NCBI GenBank assembly: GCA_031763025.1
Contig: JASSKH010000024.1
Coordinates: forward strand, 11,802,087 to 11,866,086
DNA length: 64,000 nucleotides
Reading direction: 5' to 3'
DNA from: Macrocystis pyrifera
Lineage: Eukaryota; Sar; Phaeophyceae; Laminariales; Laminariaceae
Part shown: one piece after another, positions 10,124 through 22,625 of the stretch
Layout: each line of letters begins with the position of its first letter
Position numbering within the stretch: position 1 is the stretch's first letter
Made by a program: the position numbers and the translations under genes
The notes under the pieces: generated by a model
The model's database searches: none
Seen by the model: only the letters and a program-made list of their open reading frames with translations
What the model was told of the DNA's origin: nothing

Positions 10124-12094
10124 AGTTTTGGTGGTGTTAGAGCTCGCACTCCACCAAAACTCGAAAGTAATGGAAAACAGGGACAAAAAGGTTTACATCA
10201 CGTCTATTAATAGTTGACATCGTAACTTTAAAGGCGATTCGCTCAATCAACACCTTGAGTTACCTCACTCAATTTTACGGCAAGACAAGAAAAAAATTGC
10301 CGGACCGTGCAACAGTGACATATGCGCTGTTGTAGACGGGACAGTGACAGCAGAGGACAAGTTGACAGACTGCTGTCGTACCGTGGACATCTGGACGGCC
10401 AATATAAAATTATTGGGACAGTCCATTCAGGATCAGACAATTAATAGTGAGCGAAGACAAGAGAGTAATCCGTTTTCACAAAAACATATGTAATATGTGT
10501 ATTAGCGGCTGGCCAGCTGTGGATTATGACAGAATGATCCTTGACAAGAGCGTGCTAGAGCAACTTGTGACAATTATCCCGGGATATTCTAGCAGAAGTT
10601 TGCTAGTGACAAGCACGCTAGACGACTGAGTGTGAACACCCGTCGTTCGACACATGGCTGAAGGCTCTATCACTGTCGAGGCACATTTTTTGCTTAAAAG
10701 CAACACGATGACATACCTGACGGCGACAATGACAGTGTTCCGGACATGACATACTGGACATCAACATGGGCTAAATTGGTTGCTTTGGCATCTGATGGGT
10801 GTTCGAAACCGGATCAAATCCTCGCAGTAGAATTGCCTTGGCGGTGATACGAACTGACAACCGCCTACAGTATGCCATTATGGTAGACGCGGTCCAACAC
10901 GAAAAAATACTGACGAAATGAAAACGTGTCAGACAAACGCGGCCATCATTGTTGACTCTCAATCGTCTCGCACCCGGGCTCTGATGAGGAGGCCTCGAGG
11001 GTGTGGCGGTTGGAAGGTGTGTAATGGGTAACCGGTACAAGCGTAGAGACAAAAACAGACGCATACGGTATGCCGTGATCCATGCGGAACGTCAGGCATT
11101 TTGGTAGAGACAGATGGTATGCGCGAGCGCTTGATATTATTATCACATAAGTTTCCCGGTGGTGTCCTACGTGCCGACTATCGCACGTATGTTATCGTTG
11201 GTCTCTGAAACCTCGTGCCCGACAGTTAATCAAACCTAGTATAAACGCGACCCCCCAAATCGATGGGAATCGGGTTCTTGATGGATCGTTAGCCAGTGAG
11301 TAATGACCTCTAAAGGCACGATCTGTGACTACGACTATAATAGACATCCTAAAAGGTAACTTCGTTTCAGATCCATACACTGAGAAGAATAAGACAAAAC
11401 AAATCTTGGAAGCGTTAAACAAGCTTTCCACAAGGGCACTGTGGTTGGTGACAAACGACATTTTTCGAAGGACACAGGACACGTAGGCACACACTCTTAC
11501 ACATGCTTGGTCGACGGTATTTAAGATATTGCTGATCACCCCATAAAACTGGGTTGACCAGTGATCGCAGCAACAAATCTACTGTGGAAGTCAGGCTTGC
11601 ACCTTCGAACCTGGACACCAAGCACCAGTCAACTAAAAGACTGGAACAGCGCTCACCACTAGGGGTGAGGACATCCAACAAGAGTGCACGGTACGAACAC
11701 TCGACAAAACAAGCCATGGGGTGACAACACCTCTTAAGACAGAAAAATCGGACCTACTCCTATAGGAAAGCAGTCCAAGACAAATAATTTGATGGAAACG
11801 GTAGCACCGGGCATGCATCATCAGTGGTTGCTCAGTCTGATGTGACAAAATAAAACGCTAAAACAAGACAAGACAAGCCCATTGAAGTGTGCTATGTGAC
11901 AGACGCGGTAACAAGACTAGATTTCCGCGGAGGAGGGTTAAATGCTGAGGGGTCCGTCGACAACACAACAGCGCGATAGGACGCAATCATTTCTCTGCAC
12001 TGGGGAAGGGCGTTGACATGCCTCCAAACACCCATCTGAGTTGGATATCCTTCCAATTTTAAATGGTATTGAAAGTTTGTCAGAGATGCTGCGC
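10124..12094 (-). other. Region between integrase and LTR of the gypsy fossil, no known domain
   Basis: About 2 kb lies between the integrase part and the polypurine tract. It holds only short frames, the longest about 115 codons on the minus strand at 11,192-11,539. The plus strand is rich in gaca/tgaca words. Some gypsy elements carry extra sequence here, but no family was recognised. Confidence 0.45.
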
Positions 12095-13669
12095 CTACTC
12101 CTCTTTATGTCCATCAATACTCTCTACCGTGAACGCGCCGATCGTTACTTTTGACAAGGAGCCTTCTAGATCGGGCACGGGGAGTTTGGTCCAGAGAAAA
12201 ATATCATCGAGCGCATCGAGGTCGGGGACATGGGACGACAGGGAGACAAAGTATTTTTTCATTCGACCGAGATGAACAGTAATCTCGGCTGGGTTCCCGT
12301 CTTTCGTAACGCGATAAATGACAGGTGACAATTGCGCTCGGACCGAGTACGGTCCACACCATGGGCTGATAAGTTTGGGGTTGGGACCATCAGCGACATT
12401 GTACGGGCGGTGGATCACTACTTGTTCACCAGGTTTGAACCTGGGAAATGACAGTGTCTCATTAGCAACTGCTTGCTTGTCCGCTCGCTCTTTAAGATTT
12501 CGGCGGGCCAGCTCGTATGCAAATTGCAAATTTTCGACAGTTTGTTTGGAATAGTCGAGCTGTGATTACGGCGCTGAGGTGGAGGGCGTACCTAGAATGA
12601 GATCTACAGGCAGTACAGCTGCGCGTCCAAACATCAGGAAATGAGGTGTTCCCTGGAGCGTTGACGAATAGGCCGTGTTATGAGCTAGCTGGACAAACGG
12701 CAACAGCCCTGCCCAGTTATCGAATGACATATTGCAATACATAGCCAACATACCGTGGACAGTGCTGTGGACACGCTCTAAGACGGAGTTGCCCTGGGGG
12801 CGGAAGGCCGCTGTACGCGTTTTCTTATATCCAAATACTGACTGCAATTCTAGGACCAGCTGGTTTTGAAATTCCGTCCCCTGATCAGAATGCAGCGTTT
12901 CTGGAGGGCCAAACACCGAGAACACACGTTCGATTAAATGACGGGCGATCGTGCGAGCTGCCTTGTCTTTGATGGGGATCAAGATGACAAATCGAGTGAG
13001 ATGGTCAATGACCGTCAAAATAAAACGATTCCCTTCTGATAGGCTTTTATACTCGACAAGATCAACAGCGACGCATTGAAATGCGCGCATGACAGGGCGG
13101 TATCCCACTGACAACTTGGGCGGGCGGTGGGATGACTTCCGCTGTTGGCATGACAGACAAGTTTTGACATGAGTACGGACATCCGTGGGCATGGTCGGCC
13201 ACCAAAATCTATGTCGGATAGTATCGAATGTTCCTTTGAAAGCTAAGTGACCCCCTGATGCGGGTAGGTCGTGACACGAATTTATGACAAGTTTCCGGAG
13301 GGATGTAGGCACTACCAGCTGATCACGGAAAGTGCTACGCTTCCGTAAGTGACCCGGGAGATATGACCGAAATAATAATCCTTCGTTCAAGAAGAAGTGG
13401 CTCTTCGTGTGCTCAGATTCTTTCGCAGGCAATGGGGCTAATGCTGGTGCACGGAGATAATCAAAGTACTGACAAAATTCCGCTCTCTGTAGATCGGCGA
13501 GTTTCGCTGGATCTACGGTAGGGAAGACAGACACGGCGCTCATGAATAACTCACGATCGCTTTCGACAGGTGCTACATCGTGCAAATTAGAAGCGGACAG
13601 TTCGTATTCGCGGAGCCCAGGTGGGAGGTAAGGACCATCTATTGGTACGTTCCGACAAATCGCGGCCAA
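12095..13669 (-). pseudogene. Integrase part of the Ty3/gypsy fossil
   Basis: Two adjoining open stretches show an HHCC-type zinc region, the central DDE core typical of Ty3/gypsy integrases, and a C-terminal segment ending at about 12,095. Part of the fossil element above. Confidence 0.85.
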
Positions 13670-15593
13670 TCTGGGCTGGGCTCTGATGGTATGGGTTCCC
13701 CGTTAACTTCACTAAAAGCACGAGACAGCATATCATGCAAGACATTTGGTTTGCCTGGGACATGTTTGACAGTAAAATCGTAATTCTGAAGTGCGATTGC
13801 CCAACGGGTAAGCATGTTAGAGGTGTCCTGCATTTTGTACTGGTACATCAGTGCTTGGTGGTCAGTACAGCAAGTGAAATGATTTCCCCATAAGTAGGGA
13901 CGCCAGTGGGTGACAGCCTAGACCACAGCACAACACTCTTTCATGGTCGCACTATAATGACGTTGACGTTTAGTGAAGCGGTGACTATAATACGCGATGA
14001 TATTCAAATCAGAGTCGGAGTTTCCGTCGAGTGATCGTTGAGCGAGAAAGGCTCCTACTCCAGCTTCTGATGCATCGGTATGGACAATGAACTCTTGACT
14101 GAAGTTCGGATATTTGAGGACCGGGGCAGACGTTAGGGCGCGCTTTGCACGTGCGAACGCTTCACTTTGCGCGGGCCCAAATGCCTTTTTGAACGCGGTC
14201 TTTTTGACATATTCCTTGCGAGTGAGTTCAACCACTGTGCTGTGATTTCAGCATAACCGTCAATGAAACGGCGGACATAATTGAGTATACCTAGGAGTGC
14301 ACGATTTTCTTTGATACACGTAGGCTCAGGCAAGGCAAGAATGTCTTTGACGCGGTCGGCACCGATTGGGATGCCTTCTACCGATATGACATGACCGAGG
14401 TACTCGATTTCTTTCTGGCCGAATTGGAGTTTACTCGGTTTTAGGGTTAGGCCTGCCGCCTGTAACGCTGAGAACATTCGCTCGAGGGATTTTGGGTGGG
14501 ATTCGAACGTGGAATTGATGCAAATGATATCATCCATACACGTAAGAATACCCGATTCCGGACCAAGGTGACCGAAAGTGACAGACATCATGTGTTGAAA
14601 CAACCACGGTGCATTACTCTCGCCGAAAGCCATACGTTTAAAACAGTACTTTCCGGTCGGGGTGACGAATGCTGTCCGGTCGATGTGCTCTTCCGCAACG
14701 GGCAGTTGCCAGAACGCGCTGAGGACATCGACTGTAGAGATGAACTTGACCCCTTTGACTGCATCTAAGCAAGAATCCATGTTCGGGAGGGGCCAGCTCT
14801 TTCGGACAATGTGACGATTGAGGGTATGACGATAATCAACACAGAAACGAGGGGTTCCGTTCTTTTTAGCGACCAACGTACACGGACTACCCCAGGGGCT
14901 CGGGCGCTCTTCGATTATGCCCCACTCTAACATATCATGGACGCACTTGTCGATGACACTGGCAGTGCGAGGCTTAGTGCGATACGGAGCCCGATCGACA
15001 GGACGAGTGTCAGGCGGTAAGGGGAACGTTGCTTCGGCATTAGTGCAACAACCAAGCTCTGACATTGACAATGAAATCACAGGGCGGTACTGTGCGCATA
15101 AATTGAGGACAGCGGCTTGTTGGTCGGTTGACAGTTTGGTATTTTTAAAAGCTGTGGACAGGGGACCTTCAAGCTCGGATTTTGCGTGAGCCAGTTGTTC
15201 GATGGATTCGGGTGTTTTCGCTACAGCGTTAACGTGTAACTGGTCAGGCGTCACGACAGACACAGTGTATAGCTGACCAAGACATAACCCGATCGGAAGT
15301 GCAACCCCATCGGACGATGGGTTAGCAACTTGCACAGCTACTGAACCATCGGCAGCGTACCAGGTAGCTAAAGTGCGAGCGACAATAATTTTCTCAAACA
15401 CTGTCGAATTACCAGACTGCAGAAATTCAGGTTCGGACTTGATTCGCTGTTCGACAACAATAATACGACCGCGCAGAGGGAGACAATCAGTAAAAGCCAC
15501 GACAAGAGCCTCGTGTCTAGGTTTGAGGTCGACACGTTCGCGCAAAATGACATCAATTCCTTCTGCATCATGGTGGACAGCAACGACGGACAT
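13670..15593 (-). pseudogene. Reverse transcriptase and RNase H part of the Ty3/gypsy fossil
   Basis: Clear Ty3/gypsy RT (for example WGSPCTLVAKKNGTPRFCVD, and a MDD active-site region) is followed by an RNase H domain at about 13,640-14,240. Part of the fossil element above. Confidence 0.9.
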
Positions 15594-15703
15594 GGTATTG
15601 TCGCTAGGGGCAGGGGAGGGGGGCGGCGAGAGGCAGAATGGCTAATAAGATGTATCGCTGGGATAGTAGTACCAGCGGACGGAAATGACAATGTTTGGTT
15701 TTC

Positions 15704-16093
15704 TCAATCGAGGACAGCTCCAAACGTAGACATGACATGACTATCTAGGAGCAATGAATCGGGACCAAGAGACGGTACAACTAACGCGTCGACGTTATGC
15801 GTGATTGTACTCAATGTAAGTGACAATGTGACAAACCCCAAAATATTCGAAGGCGAACCGTTCGCTGCCCGTAAAGCAACGGCGGCCGGGGGGACAGGTT
15901 GAATATTAATTTCGCGCAGAGCTGGATTGGACGCCAACCACGCGTGGGAAACGACAGAGACATCAGTAGCAGTATCGAGGGTTATTGCGGACACTGGACA
16001 GTCGTCTACAGAGCCAGAAATCTGCACTCTGCGAGACGAAAAAGACAAAGAGAAAGGATGGGATCTGTGCGCCAGCATTGAGCTGCGCCACAC
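15704..16093 (-). pseudogene. Aspartic protease part of the Ty3/gypsy fossil
   Basis: A retropepsin-like segment with a LDTATDVSVVS core lies in the expected place between gag and RT. Confidence 0.7.
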
Positions 16094-16366
16094 GGTAGTC
16101 TTTTTATTACTTTTTGCTGCTTGAACCGGGGTACTCGAAGATCAACACTCGGACGCACACTCGGACACGGGGAAATCGATAGCAAACGTCACGCGTTTAC
16201 GCGGACGTCGTGAGGATGATACCCCACTGCTAAGACTCGAGACAGAGACACCCCCTCCAGAAAAAGAACTACACTCAACTCCCCGGTTGACTCCTTCTTT
16301 GCTAACAACACTCGGTACAGGGCTACTACGGAGAGTTTCCTCTTCGCGCCAACCTTGCCTACCGCT

Positions 16367-16880
16367 TTAGGAGCAAGGCGAGTCCCAACTGTTGGTAGAG
16401 CTCCACCAGCTGGGCCCCTTCAGGCGTCGCCGTTGGTGCTGCCCGCCTGGCTGTCCCGGTCGTCGTCGTCGTCGTTGCGGTTCCGGCGGGAGCGGCGATG
16501 ACCAGCTTGAGAGGGGGAGCGGGAGCGGCTGCGTGTCGAACGGTCGCGGTCGCGCTTGCCGCTCGAAGGGTCGCGGAGATGACCCACAATCGCGTTCTTT
16601 TTGGAAGCAATTTTCCTTAGGGTTTCCGACAGGTTTATGGCATCTATGGTAGGTGCAGCAGGGGCGAGGCTTCCTCTCCTGGGGCTGGCGGTGTGGCTGT
16701 CTGACGTCGGTTTTACGACGATGCTGCTGCCGCTTCGGCGTTGTGTGGGCGTTCATCTGGTGACCAGCGGCACGGTTTGGGACAGGGGTGAACGACAAGG
16801 CACTGACAGTGGCGGCGCCAGTAAGGCGCGCGGCTTCATGGCGCCTTGCACGATCGACAGCCTCTTTGAAAGAGGTGACA
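16367..16880 (-). pseudogene. C-terminal gag part of the Ty3/gypsy fossil
   Basis: A basic, Pro/Arg-rich frame contains a zinc-knuckle-like Cys/His cluster, as expected of nucleocapsid. The N-terminal part is absent because the element stops at the TTAGGG array. Confidence 0.65.
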
Positions 16881-16886
16881 GGTTTT

Positions 16887-16979
16887 GGGTTAGGGCTGGG
16901 TTACGGTTAGGGGGTTAGGGGGTTAGGGGGTTAGGGGGTTAGGGTTAGGGTTAGGGTTAGGGTTGGGGCTCTAACCCTA
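16887..16979. repeat. Short interstitial telomeric array with inverted end
   Basis: About 80 bp of TTAGGG and TTAGGGGG units in G-strand orientation (16,887-16,969) is followed directly by ctaaccctat (16,971-16,980) in the opposite orientation. A perfect 14-bp palindrome, ctatttgcaaatag, overlaps the end (16,977-16,990). The left side cuts a gag gene and the right side leads into a satellite. This fits a former chromosome end, or a degenerate head-to-head telomere junction. Confidence 0.8.
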
Positions 16980-17079
16980 TTTGCAAATAGAACTGAAGGT
17001 CGAATATTTAAGACAGCGGTCGTTTCAAATAGGCTCATGGGCACTTTAAATAGGTGTTCGCCCCAAAAAATAGGTTTTC

Positions 17080-18950
17080 GGGGGCATTTCACACTAAAAT
17101 CAAGTCATTTCAGAAATCAATACTAAAACCAAGTACAAAATCGTTGACCATACTAAAATCAAGTCATTTGCGGCCCACAATACTAAAATCAAGTTATTTC
17201 AACACGACCATGCTAAAATCAAGTCATTTCAACAAGACCATACTAAAATTAAGCCATTTTGACATGACCATACTAAAATCAAGTCATTTCAACTTGACCA
17301 TACTAAAATCAAGTTATTTCAAAATGACCATACTAAAATCAAGTAATTTCAACATGACCATACTAAAATCAAGTCATTTCGATACGACCATACGAGAACC
17401 AAGTCATTTCAAGATGACCATACTAAAATCAAATCATTTCGGTACGACCGTACGAAAACCAAGTCACTTCAACATATTTATACTAAAATCAAGACATTTC
17501 GAAACGAACATGCTAAAATCAAGTCACATTTCAACATGACCATAGTAGAATCAAGTGATTTCGGTACCACCATACTAAAATCAAGTCATTTGAAGATGAC
17601 CATACTAAAATCAAGTCATTTCAACATGACCATACCAAAATCAAGTCATTTTAAAATGACCATAATAAACTGATGTCATTTCGATACGACCATATGAGAT
17701 GACCTTAAAATCAAAAATCATTTCGGTGCGATCCTACGAAAACCAAGTCATTTCAAGGTGATGATACTAAAATCAAGTCAGTTCAGCATGACCATGCTAA
17801 AATCAAGTCAGTTCAAGATGACCATATTACAATCAAGTCATTTCAACATGACCATACTAAAATCAAGTCATTTCAATATGACCATAGTAAACTGATGTCA
17901 TTTCGATACGACCATACGAGTACCAAGTCATTTGAGGATGACCATGCTAAAATAAAATCATTTCGGTATGACCATACGAAAACCAAGTCATTTCAAGGTG
18001 ATCATACTAAAATCAAGTCATTTCAACATGACCATACTAAAATCAACTCATTTCAACATGATGATACTAAAATCAAGTCATTTCAACATGACCGTACTAA
18101 AATCAAGTCATTTTTTTATCCATGCTAAAATCTAGATAATTTTACCCACTTAGTACTAAAATCAAGTTATTTTGGCATGCAACACTCAAACTAAGTCATT
18201 TTGCGCCTGCCATACTTCAACACAATCATTTCGGGTTGAACATACTAAAACCAAGTCATTTCGATACGACCATAGAAAGATCAGGTCATTTGGATACAAG
18301 TTTCCGAAAACCAAGTCATTTCAAGAGGAACATGCTAAAATCAAGTCATTTCGGTACGACCGTACGAAAGCAAAGTCATGTCAATACGACCATACTAAAA
18401 TCAAGTCATTTCAACATGATGATACTAAGATCAAGTCATTTCAACATGACCATACTAAAATCAAGTCATTTTTTCTATCCATGCTATAATCTAGATAATG
18501 TTACCCACAATACTAAAATCGGGTGATTTTGGCATGCAACACTAAAACAAAGTCATTTTGCGCCTGCCATACTTAAACACAATCATTTTCGGGTTGACCA
18601 TACTAAAATCAAGTCATTTCAATATGACCATAGTAAAATCAAGTCATTTCAAGATGACCATACTAAAATCAAGTCATTTCGATACGACCACACGAAAACT
18701 AAGTCATTTCAAGATGACCATAGTAAAATCAAGTCATTTCAATGTGACCATACTAAAATCAACTCATGTTTTCGATCCAATCTAAAATCAAGTCATGTTT
18801 CCGATCCATATTAAAATCAAGTCATTTCATTATGATCATACTAAAATCGAGTCATTTCAATATGACCATACTAGAATCAAGTCATTTTTTCAGACCTCGA
18901 TAAAATCGAGTTATTTTTGCCGACAGTACAAAGATCAAGTAACTTCTTCT
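17080..18950. repeat. Satellite with a 30-bp unit, simple form
   Basis: About 60 tandem copies of a 30-bp unit with core actaaaatcaagtcatttc and a variable spacer of the type aacatgaccat. Because 30 is a multiple of 3, frames of 10-residue repeats stay open by default. This is not taken as evidence of coding. A higher-order block with tttttatccatgct and tttggcatgcaacact occurs twice, about 357 bp apart (about 18,110 and 18,468). Confidence 0.95.
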
Positions 18951-19282
18951 ATGGTAAGACCCGTACCACCTAACTCAAACTCGAGGCCAGCATTACCTGT
19001 ACCGCTCAAGCGAGAGTTAACCACCCTAGTCGACTCGAAGAAAGATACGTGAATTGTTAACGAAAAGTAAATAAAATGACCGCCGTGTGCGGGTGTTTCA
19101 CACCAGAAGCAGTTCTGTTTTACACCCTACAAAAAACTTCTCAACAAACTTGGAGCCCGATATCCCGGATAGCCCCCCGTGTAGACCACATCCGTTATAC
19201 CTTAGTCCATTCCACTTATGATACTCGGGGATGTGTACAGCTATATACCACTGATGACCACACTTCGACCCCGCAGTACTGA
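18951..19282. other. Unique spacer inside the satellite
   Basis: About 330 bp that lacks the 30-bp motif. It begins ggtaagacccgtaccacc and contains a short open frame at 19,076-19,282 with no recognised product. The array resumes at about 19,283. Confidence 0.7.
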
Positions 19283-22200
19283 AACAAAGTCATTTCGTGA
19301 CCACCATACTAAAACCAAGTAATTTCAGAATGACCATACTAAAATCGAGTCATTTTTTCAACCTTGATAAAATCGAGTTATTTTTACAAATATGAAGTTT
19401 TTTTTCACCATACTAGAACCACGTAATTTCGTGCTCGCCATACTAAAACCGAGTAATTTCAGAATGACCATACTAAAATCAAGTCATTTCTTTCGACCAT
19501 GATAAAATCGAGTTATTTTTACTAATATTAAGTTTTTTTCACCATACTAAAACCGAGTAATTTCGTGCTCACCATACTAAAACCAAGTAATTTCAGAATG
19601 ACCATACTGAAATCAAGTCATTTTTTTCGACCATGATAAAATCGAGTTTTTTTTATCGATTATACTAATATCAAGTTTTCTTTTCACTATGCTAAAACCA
19701 AGTAATTTCGTGCCCACCATACTAAAACCAAGTAATTTCATAATGACCGCACTAAAATCAAGTCATTTTTTTCGACCATGATAAAATCGAGTTATTTTTA
19801 CTACTAACAAGTTTTTTTTTCACCATAATAAAACCAAGTCATTTCGTTCCCACCATACTAAAACCAAGTAATTTCAGAATGACCATACTACAATCAAGTC
19901 ATTTTTTCGACCATGATAAAATCGAGTAATTTTTACTAATATTAAGTTTTTTTTCACCATACTAAAACCAAGTAATTTCGTGCCCACTATACTAAAACTA
20001 AGTAATTTCAGAATGACCGTACTGAAATCAAGTCATTTTTTTCGACCATGATAAAATCGAGTTTTTTTTATCGATTATACTAATATCAAGGTTTCTTTTC
20101 ACCATGCTAAAACCAAGTCATTTCGTGCCCACCATACTAAAACCAAGTAATTTCAGAATGACCACACTAAAATCAAGTCATATATTTCGACCATGATAAA
20201 ATCGAGTAATTTTTACTAATATTACGTTTTTATTAACCATACTAAAACCAAGTAATTTCGTGCCCACCATACTAAAACTAAGTAATTTCAGAATGACCAT
20301 ACTGAAATCAAGTCATTTTTTTCGACCATGATAAAATGTGAGTTATTTTTATCGATTATACTAGTATCAAGTTTTCTTTTCACCATAATAAAAACAAGTC
20401 ATTTCGTGCCCACCATACTAAAACCAAGTAATTTCATAATGACCACACTAAAATCAAGTCATTTATTTCGACCATGATAAAATCGAGTTATTTGTACTAC
20501 TAATAATTTTTTTTTCACCATACTAAAACCAAGTAAGTTCGTGCCCACCATACTAAAACCGAGTAATTTCATAATGACCACACTAAAATCAAGTCATTTT
20601 TTCCGACCATGATCAAATCGAGTTATTTTTACTGCTAATAATTTTTTTTTTCACCATACTAAAACCAAGTAATTTCGTGCCCACCATACTAAAACCAAGC
20701 AATTTCAGAATGACCATACTAAAATCAAGTCATCTTTTCGACCATGATAAAATCGAGTAATTTTTGCTAATATCAAGTTTTTTTTCCCTTACTAAAACCA
20801 AGTATTTTCGTGCCCACCATACTAAAACCTAGTAATTTCAGCATGACCATACTGAAATCAAGTCATTTTTTCGACCATGATAAAATCGAGTTATTTTTAT
20901 CGATTATACTAATATCAAGTTTTCTTTTCACCATACTAAAACCAAGTAATTTCAAAACGACCACACAAGAATCAAGTCATTTTTTTCGACCATGATAAAG
21001 TCGAGTTATTTTTACTAATATTAGGTTTTTTTCACCATACTAAAACCAAGTAATTCGTGCCCACCATACCAAAACCTAGTAATTTCAGAATGACCATACT
21101 AAAATCAAGTAATATTTTTCGCCCATGATGAAATCGAGTTATTTTCACTAATTTCAAGTTTTTCTTCACCATACGAAAACCAAGTAATTTCGTGCCCACC
21201 ATACTAAAACCAAGTAATTTCATAATGACCATACTAACATCAAGTCAGTTTTTTCGACCGTGATGAAATTGGGTTATTTTTTTCAATTATACTACTATTA
21301 AGTTTTTTTCAACAGACTAGAACCAAGTCATTTCGTGCCTACCATACTAAAACCAAGTTATTTCAGAATGACCATACTAAAATCAAGTCATCTTTTCGAC
21401 CATGATAAAATCGAGTAATTTTTGCTAATATCAAGTTTTTTTTCCCTTACTAAAACCAAGTATTTTCGTGCCCACCATACTAAAACCTAGTAATTTCAGC
21501 ATGACCATACTGAAATCAAGTCATTTTTTCGACCATGATAAAATCGAGTTATTTTTATCGATTATACTAATATCAAGTTTTCTTTTCACCATACTAAAAC
21601 CAAGTAATTTCAAAACGACCACACAAGAATCAAGTCATTTTTTTCGACCATGATAAAGTCGAGTTATTTTTACTAATATTAGGTTTTTTTCACCATACTA
21701 AAACCAAGTAATTCGTGCCCACCATACCAAAACCTAGTAATTTCAGAATGACCATACTAAAATCAAGTAATATTTTTCGCCCATGATGAAATCGAGTTAT
21801 TTTCACTAATTTCAAGTTTTTCTTCACCATACGAAAACCAAGTAATTTCGTGCCCACCATACTAAAACCAAGTAATTTCATAATGACCATACTAACATCA
21901 AGTCAGTTTTTTTTCGACCGTGATGAAATTGGGTTATTTTTTTCAATTATACTACTATTAAGTTTTTTTCAACAGACTAGAACCAAGTCATTTCGTGCCT
22001 ACCATACTAAAACCAAGTTATTTCAGAATGACCATACTAAAATCAAGTATTTTTTTCGACCATGATGAAATCGAGTTATTTTTATCGATTATACTAACAT
22101 TAAGTTTTTTTCACCAGACTAAAACCAAGTCATTTCGTACCCACCATACTAAAACCAAGTAATTTCAGAACGATCATACTAAAATCAAGTCATTTTTTCG

Positions 22201-22625
22201 ACCATGATAAAAAACGATTTTTTTTATCGACAACACTAAAGTCAAGTTTTTTTAACCATAGTAAAACCAAGTCATTTCGAGCCCACCATACTAAAAACAA
22301 GTCATTTGAGAATGCCCATACATTTTTCGCGCCCACTATACTAAAGCCAAGTAATTTCAGGACGAGCATGCTAAAATCACATATTTTTTGTCACCGTGAT
22401 AAAATCGAGTTTTTTTTTGTCGACAACGTTTTTTCTCACGATACTAAGACCAAGTCATTTCGTGCCCACCATGCTAAAACCAAGATATTCAGAATAACCA
22501 TACTAAAAGCAAGTCATTTCAGTTTACAACAATACTGAAACCAAGTCATATACACCCGACTACACTAAAATGCTTGTTTCGACCCCACCATACTAAAATC
22601 GAGGTGTTTATACCCCACCATATTT
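19283..22625. repeat. Satellite, higher-order form (period about 130 bp)
   Basis: The same core motif is organised here into higher-order units of about 130 bp: two ccatactaaaaccaagtaat-type units, one with catttttttcgacc, one with gataaaatcgagttattttt, and a T-run ending gtttttttc. About 25 such units are present. Divergence rises after about 22,200 and the array fades out near 22,625. Confidence 0.93.
20700..22017. repeat. Near-identical tandem duplication of about 658 bp within the satellite
   Basis: 20,700-21,357 and 21,358-22,017 match almost base for base. The only differences I see are a 2-nt change in a T-run and minor edges. Neighbouring higher-order units differ at many positions, so this is the most recent amplification step, or an assembly artefact. 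Confidence 0.88.

Larger units (their letters stand above)
9580..16880 (-). mobile_element. Ty3/gypsy LTR retrotransposon fossil (5'-truncated)
   Basis: The order on the minus strand is partial gag, protease, reverse transcriptase/RNase H, integrase, a region of about 2 kb without a known domain, a polypurine tract and a 3' LTR. The 5' LTR and the first part of gag are missing because the element meets TTAGGG repeats at about 16,880. It is broken, with roughly half a dozen interruptions. Long stretches are still open, so it is younger than the other gypsy fossil at 42-50 kb. Confidence 0.9.

Noticed and set aside
17054-18785. Open frames with 10-residue repeats in the satellite (such as DHTKIKSFQY)
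   Set aside because: The 30-bp unit is a multiple of 3 and has no stop in some frames, so open frames arise by default. They appear in several frames and break at each indel.
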